32,531 nucleotides of DNA from Candidatus Rothia avicola (GTDB taxonomy: Bacteria > Actinomycetota > Actinomycetes > Actinomycetales > Micrococcaceae), in the NCBI GenBank assembly GCA_019115985.1, contig DXCN01000046.1, forward strand, positions 1 to 32,531, in the 5' to 3' direction. Each line of letters begins with the position of its first letter. Position 1 is the first letter of the stretch. Below, piece by piece: positions 31,031-32,531 of the stretch. The position numbers were made by a program, and so were the translations under genes. Under the pieces are notes generated by a model. It was not told the DNA's origin and ran no database searches. It worked only from the letters and a program-made list of their open reading frames with translations.

Positions 31031-31075
31031 GCTATCGCCGGGTGCTCACGAGGTATCGTGGGCCCCGGCGATAGC
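31031..31075 (+). terminator. Hairpin after the 54-residue gene
   Basis: GCTATCGCCGGG pairs perfectly with CCCGGCGATAGC, and an inner CTCACGA/TCGTGGG pairing follows with a GGTA loop. It starts 20 bases after the stop. There is no U-run, only TGTAT. Confidence 0.6.
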
Positions 31076-31198
31076 TGTATCTACCCAGACGGTAACGCTG
31101 TGGTGCCGACCGTCCGCACCGCAGAGCGGTCTTTTGTTGCCTCAGCGGCAAGCGCCCCGCAGACTGTAGCTGAGCTCATTGAGGCATCGGGCAAGTAG
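31058..31198 (+). pseudogene. Short open frame or gene remnant, 46 codons
   Basis: The frame starting at GTG 31058 reads VGPGDSCIYPDG... and ends ...QTVAELIEASGK. Its residue usage in the last 30 codons looks coding-like (ERSFVASAASAPQ). GAGG lies five bases before the GTG, but the site is inside the stem of the hairpin above. It may be the tail of a lost gene. No match is recognised; chance cannot be excluded. Confidence 0.25.
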
Positions 31199-31239
31199 GC
31201 GCCCGCCATATTTTTTGAAATTACAGGTTTTCTACACCC

Positions 31240-31405
31240 TGCGGATAGGAGTTATCCACAGGTGGGGATAAAACTGGGGAAATCTCTTACATCGGTGTAA
31301 TTACAGGCGGCAGTTAAAGCTTTTTGGTGCCGTACACAGGTTTTTAACATCTGTGGAATTACACCCCTGTAGTTATTAACAGCTGTGGATAAATCCTGTG
31401 GACAA
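31240..31405. promoter_or_regulatory. AT-rich cluster of DnaA-box-like sites
   Basis: TTATCCACA at 31252-31260, TGGGGATAA at 31263-31271 (one mismatch), TGTGGATAA at 31384-31392 and TGTGGACAA at 31397-31405 lie within 155 bp, with weaker forms at 31240 and 31352. Three repeats of AATTACA(G/C) (about 31219, 31299 and 31358) lie among them. The 31199-31403 stretch holds no gene and is much richer in A and T than its surroundings. Confidence 0.5.
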
Positions 31406-31445
31406 AGAGTGAGGGCCCACCGTAATGGTGGGCCCTCACTCTTTT
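31404..31445. terminator. Bidirectional intrinsic terminator
   Basis: The 18-bp perfect stem AAAGAGTGAGGGCCCACC with its complement, GTAAT loop, is followed by TTATTC on the plus strand and by TTTGTCC on the minus strand. It lies 11 bases after the rhomboid stop. Confidence 0.85.
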
Positions 31446-31455
31446 TATTCTGTTG

Positions 31456-32226
31456 TTACGGCATAGGCGGGCGACTTGGCAACCGGTCAAGCACAGCAGC
31501 GACCAGGGCGCCGGTCACAAGGCCGCCAAGGTGGGCTTCCCAGGAGATACCCGGCATGAGGAAGCCGAAGGCGAAGTTGATTGCCACCAGGATCACGATG
31601 CTACTGGTACTCTGCTGGCGGGCTCGTGAGAGGGCAAAGAAGGCTCCAAAGAGGCCGAAGACGCCACCAGAGGCCCCCAGGGTGCTCACGTCCATACCGC
31701 CCAGCACCGAGGCCAGCAGATGCACGGCCACAGACCCGCCAATGATTGAGAGCAGGTAGGTTGCCAGGAACTTCCCCTTCCCCATCAAGGGTTCTAGGGC
31801 CTGGCCGAAGAGGTAGAGGGTGAACATGTTGAGCAGCAGGTGGCTGATGTTATCGGGGGAATGCAAGAAGCCCGAGGTCAGCAGACGGTACCACTGCCCC
31901 GTGTACTCCACGTAGAGGGGGTTGTAGATACCGAATACCGTGACCTGCGGGAAGATAAATTGCAGAAGCCACACCACACCATTTATACCGATAAGGGCAT
32001 ATGTAATAGTGGGGCGGGCTTTAGCGTAGCGAATCCGCGGGGCTGAACGCTGTGCTTCTGCCAGGCAGTCCACGCACATCATGCCCACCTCAAGCGGCAC
32101 CTGACACTGCCCGCAGGCTAGCCGCCCGCAGCGTCCGCACCGCACATAGGTCACCTGGTCAGGGTGGCGGGGGCACACCGGAGTCTCATCACTGGAATAG
32201 CCGTACCTGCCGACCTGCTCACTCAC
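31456..32226 (-). CDS. Rhomboid intramembrane serine protease with N-terminal zinc-ribbon
   Basis: This 256-residue membrane protease cuts substrates within or next to the lipid bilayer. The catalytic dyad is S186 in LGASGGVFG and H232 in WEAHLGGL; H129 and N133 (SHLLLNM) form the oxyanion side. Six membrane helices follow an N-terminal B-box-like zinc domain (C18, H21, C30, C33, C38, C41, C51, C54), typical of actinobacterial rhomboids. GTG at 32226 is preceded by AAAGGA. Its position beside a cyclophilin gene is the conserved neighbourhood near the replication origin in this group. Substrates are unknown. Confidence 0.92.
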   Translation of the reverse strand: MSEQVGRYGYSSDETPVCPRHPDQVTYVRCGRCGRLACGQCQVPLEVGMMCVDCLAEAQRSAPRIRYAKARPTITYALIGINGVVWLLQFIFPQVTVFGIYNPLYVEYTGQWYRLLTSGFLHSPDNISHLLLNMFTLYLFGQALEPLMGKGKFLATYLLSIIGGSVAVHLLASVLGGMDVSTLGASGGVFGLFGAFFALSRARQQSTSSIVILVAINFAFGFLMPGISWEAHLGGLVTGALVAAVLDRLPSRPPMP

Positions 32227-32284
32227 GCGCGCGTCCTTTCAACTGCGGCATTAGCCGCTCAAAAAAATTTTCTAGGGTAGAGCA

Positions 32285-32312
32285 AAGGCCCACCCAGGAA
32301 GGGGCGGGCCTT
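32285..32312 (-). terminator. Terminator of the cyclophilin gene
   Basis: AAGGCCC-A-CCC pairs with GGG-C-GGGCCTT (one mismatch) around AGGAAGG. On the minus strand it is followed, after TTGCTCTACCCTAGAAAA, by a run of seven T. Confidence 0.55.
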
Positions 32313-32331
32313 GCACTAACCTGTGGAAGGT

Positions 32332-32531
32332 TTAGAGTTCTTCGATGTCGATGGATGAGATAACGACGTCCTCGACGGGGCGGTCCATAGCGCCGGTTGC
32401 TACACCTTCGATGGCGTCAACGACCTTCTTGGAGTCCTCATCTGCGACCTCACCGAAGATGGTGTGGCGGCCGTTGAGCCAGGGGGTCTCAACGGTGGTG
32501 ATGAAGAACTGGGAGCCGTTGGTGCCGGGGC
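32332..32531 (-). CDS. ppiA: Cyclophilin-type peptidyl-prolyl isomerase, C-terminal part
   Basis: Only the last 65 codons lie in the window; the gene continues past the right edge. The visible part contains [20 protein letters not shown] and [10 protein letters not shown], the core of the cyclophilin fold, in which the SQFFI and HTIFG strands line the proline pocket; the catalytic Arg/Phe motif FHR lies outside the window. The end [13 protein letters not shown] is the usual last strand. The enzyme speeds cis-trans isomerisation of proline peptide bonds in the cytoplasm. It is followed by a hairpin and then the rhomboid gene on the same strand. Confidence 0.92.
   Translation of the reverse strand, partial: PGTNGSQFFITTVETPWLNGRHTIFGEVADEDSKKVVDAIEGVATGAMDRPVEDVVISSIDIEEL

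Overview
The window looks like a piece of a high-GC actinobacterial chromosome, most likely from a Rothia-like member of the Micrococcaceae. This is inferred from gene content and gene style, not from a database search. Supporting points are GTG and TTG starts, many start codons with no leader, the paired CE1758/CE1759-type flavin genes, and the rhomboid-cyclophilin pair at the right end. In related actinobacteria that pair usually lies within a few kb of dnaA-gyrBA, so the right end is probably close to the replication origin.

Layout, left to right. Positions 1-6665 hold a cell-surface glycan block: a flippase-like membrane protein on the plus strand faces a minus-strand run of a DUF6541-type membrane protein, a polyprenyl-phosphate GT2, a DUF2304 protein, a GT4 and a GT2. 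Positions 6908-10610 hold a 2-keto-acid decarboxylase convergent with a gluconate kinase/permease pair. Positions 10897-13056 hold a flavin reductase, argE and an unknown 119-residue gene bracketed by an exact 18-bp direct repeat. Positions 13175-18348 are all minus strand: an aquaglyceroporin, a VanZ protein, two adjacent fluoride channel subunits, a sensor kinase and its response regulator. Next come brnQ and a divergent LicT-type antiterminator. A restriction-like AbiEi/DUF559 gene follows, bracketed by two 62-bp hairpin repeats that are 60/62 identical.

Positions 22368-25315 hold a 50-residue gene, a luciferase-like monooxygenase with its FMN reductase, and a MarR regulator. Positions 25399-28957 hold two small paralogous membrane proteins and a biotin locus: bioB, a shortened BioB-like companion without the radical-SAM core, and a divergent TetR regulator that fits BioQ. 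The right end carries galK, a CsbD protein, a 54-residue helical protein, an AT-rich stretch with several DnaA-box-like sites, a rhomboid protease and the end of a cyclophilin.

The strongest candidates for something undescribed are three. The first is the BioB-like companion, which keeps both ends of biotin synthase and its Cys-rich tail but has lost the CxxxCxxC core. The second is the twin-hairpin-bracketed AbiEi/DUF559 cassette. The third is an over-represented octamer (GCGTCCGC or its complement, at least 15 copies) that also forms the stem of an intergenic hairpin. No rRNA, tRNA, CRISPR array or insertion sequence was found.
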